Shown here in pieces: positions 14,926 through 16,183 of a DNA stretch of 16,183 nucleotides (position 1 is its first letter; each line of letters starts with the position of its first letter). The notes below the pieces were generated by a model. The model was not told the origin of the DNA and ran no database searches. It saw only the letters and a program-made list of their open reading frames with translations. The stretch covers positions 1 through 16,183 of the forward strand of contig DASTQL010000033.1 in the NCBI GenBank assembly GCA_035761805.1, read 5' to 3'. The stretch is from DASTQL01 sp035761805 (GTDB taxonomy: Bacteria > Actinomycetota > Actinomycetes > Jiangellales > Jiangellaceae). The translations under genes and the position numbers were made by a program.

Positions 14926-15287
14926 CGGTTCTGGAGGTCCTGGGCGGCGTGCTCGTGGTCGCCGGCGCGGGGCTGATCGCTCTCGCGGGCGTCGGACTGC
15001 TGCGCTTCCCGGACGCCTACTCCCGGATGAACGCCGTGGCCAAGGCGGCCACCCTGGGCGTCGTCCTGGTCCTGCTGGGGGCACTGGTCTTCAAGCCGTC
15101 CTGGCAGTCCGGGGTGGCCGTGCTGGTGGCCGTCGCCCTGCAGCTGTTCACCGCGCCGGTCGGGGGCTTCGCCCTGGGCCGCGCTGCCTATCGCGCTGGG
15201 ACTCCTCTGGGCAGCGCGACTCGGTACGACGAGCTCGAGGGCGCGGTCGAGCGGGTCCGGCGCGGCCCGGACCACGGGAACGGGTAG
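14922..15287 (+). CDS. mrpG: Na+/H+ antiporter subunit G (MrpG/MnhG)
   Basis: A 121-residue subunit with three hydrophobic helices (about 5-27, 40-57 and 64-87). The block GVGLLRFPDAYSRMNAVAKA (23-42) is the family signature (LRFPDxYxRMHAxTKAxTLG), followed by ATLGVVLVLLGALVF and QLFTAPVGGFALGRAAYRAG. A hydrophilic tail of about 30 residues ends the protein. The ATG overlaps the mrpF stop (ATGA). It completes the A(B)-C-D-E-F-G set. The methyltransferase reading frame begins three bases after its stop, so read-through of the operon transcript is likely. Confidence 0.93.
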   Translation: MTVLEVLGGVLVVAGAGLIALAGVGLLRFPDAYSRMNAVAKAATLGVVLVLLGALVFKPSWQSGVAVLVAVALQLFTAPVGGFALGRAAYRAGTPLGSATRYDELEGAVERVRRGPDHGNG

Positions 15288-15290
15288 GGC

Positions 15291-16153
15291 GTGGCGGCCC
15301 CGCACCGGGAGCCGACCGGCAGCCCGCACGTCCTCGGGCATGCCAGGGAGATGGCGACCGCGACGGGGGACCGGACCTTCTGGGAGCACCGCCTCGCGGA
15401 GGACTGGAACCAGGCCGGGGTGGGCTACCGCGCCTTGGGGTTGCCGTTCAGCACGTGGATGTACCGCGTCCGGCGTGAGGTCTTCCTGAGGGAGGCCGAC
15501 GCACTCGGCCTCGACCCTCGCTCGGCCCGCGTGCTCGACGTCGGGTCGGGGACCGGCTTCTACATCCGTCGCTGGCTGGAGCTGGGTGTCGGCTCGGTCA
15601 GGGGCTGCGACCTCACCGAGTCCGCGTTGGACCGCCTGCGCTCCCCCTTCCCGAGCGTCGAGATCCACCGGGTCGACATCGCGGATCCCGCCGATGCGAT
15701 CCCCCGGGGACTCCTTCGACGCCGTCTCCTGCATCGATGTGCTCTTCCACATCACCGACGACGGCCGCTACCGCGACGCTGTGCACCACCTCGCCCGCCT
15801 CGTCCGTCCAGGCGGACACGTCCTGCTGTCCGAGAACTTCGTCCACGGGCAGGAGCAGCGCGGCCCGCGCCAGGTTCAATTGCACGATGAACACGATCGA
15901 GGGGGTGCTGCACTCGGCCGGTCTCGAGCCTGTGCGCCGCGTGCCGATGCTCGTGCTGACGAACGCCCATGTCGACGCCCCGCGTGTGCGTCGCAAGGCG
16001 TGGGGGGCCTTGCTGCGGGGCGTGACCCTCACCCGACCCACCGGCTGGCTGGCCGGCGCGGCGCTCTTCCCGGCCGAGCGGCGCCTGGTGCGTCGGGTCC
16101 GTGAGAGCCCCACGACCGAGCTGCTGGTCTGTTGCAGGCCGCTCCCCAGCTGA
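15291..16153 (+). pseudogene. SAM-dependent methyltransferase broken by two single-base frameshifts
   Basis: Three frames together encode one class I methyltransferase. The first (15291 to about 15701) holds FWEHRLAEDWNQAGVGYRAL (30-49), motif I ARVLDVGSGTGFYIRRW (79-95) and GCDLTESALDRL. The second (about 15704-15874) holds GDSFDAVSCIDVLFHITDD and HLARLVRPGGHVLLSENF. The third (about 15877-16153) holds TMNTIEGVLHSAGLEPVRRV and the C-terminus TTELLVCCRPLPS. Dropping one C from the run 15701-15705 gives DAIPGDSFDA, and dropping one T at 15875-15876 gives RQVNCTMNTIEG, producing 286 codons plus stop. GTG 15291 is the likely start; ATG 15351 is an alternative. Its substrate is unknown. It may be a functional gene misread by the sequencing. 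Confidence 0.8.
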
Positions 16154-16158
16154 GCGAC

Positions 16159-16177
16159 GGGGTGCGTTCGGCGCCCC
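16159..16177 (+). terminator. Candidate terminator hairpin after the methyltransferase
   Basis: GGGGTGC (16159-16165) pairs with GCGCCCC (16171-16177), with one G-U pair, around the loop GTTCG, five bases after the stop at 16153. It would end the mrp-methyltransferase transcript. The window finishes just after it, so no downstream T-tract can be judged. Confidence 0.5.
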
Positions 16178-16183
16178 GGCGCG

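Noticed and set aside
12496..15084. Long minus-strand frame across mrpC to mrpG.
   Set aside because: Same shadow composition, and it opposes six overlapping recognisable antiporter genes.

Overview
The window is very GC-rich, with strong G/C preference at third codon positions, frequent GTG starts and translationally overlapping genes (ATGA, GTGA). Together with two TAGNNT-type -10 boxes placed for leaderless GTG transcripts, this points to a high-GC actinobacterium. The protein families would suit Propionibacteriales or Micrococcales, but no rRNA or species marker is present. It is ordinary chromosomal DNA: I see no rRNA, tRNA, CRISPR array, insertion sequence, integrase or phage gene.

Layout. 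At 1-811 (minus) lies the N-terminal part of a winged-helix AlkZ/YcaQ-like DNA-binding protein that runs off the left edge. Divergent from it, 889-2115 (plus) encodes an acetyl-CoA hydrolase/4-hydroxybutyrate CoA-transferase family enzyme. It converges on a family 4 glycosyltransferase (2202-3512, minus). The gap between the glycosyltransferase and a divergent SulP/STAS anion transporter (3741-5555) carries two diverged copies of a 53-nt palindromic repeat, between two apparent leaderless promoters. A class I methyltransferase follows (5745-6584), with a short remnant resembling the wing of an ArsR-type regulator just behind it.

The middle holds a divergent pair: a PGM1-like ATP-grasp peptide ligase (6775-8247, minus) and a leaderless-secretion (no signal peptide) subtilisin-like S8 peptidase (8379-9575, plus). 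The ligase could form, and the peptidase could cut, amide bonds of the same peptide. This is the most interesting pairing in the window, although no precursor peptide gene was found. A perfect 24-nt palindrome closes the peptidase gene.

The right third is a complete, tightly packed Mrp/Mnh cation/proton antiporter operon: a fused mrpA-mrpB, then mrpC, D, E, F and G (9684-15287). It builds the multi-subunit membrane complex that exports Na+ in exchange for protons. Three bases later begins a second methyltransferase, whose frame is broken twice by single extra bases (15701-15705 and 15875-15876). Removing one base at each site restores an uninterrupted 286-codon gene, so either sequence errors or a very young pseudogene explain it.
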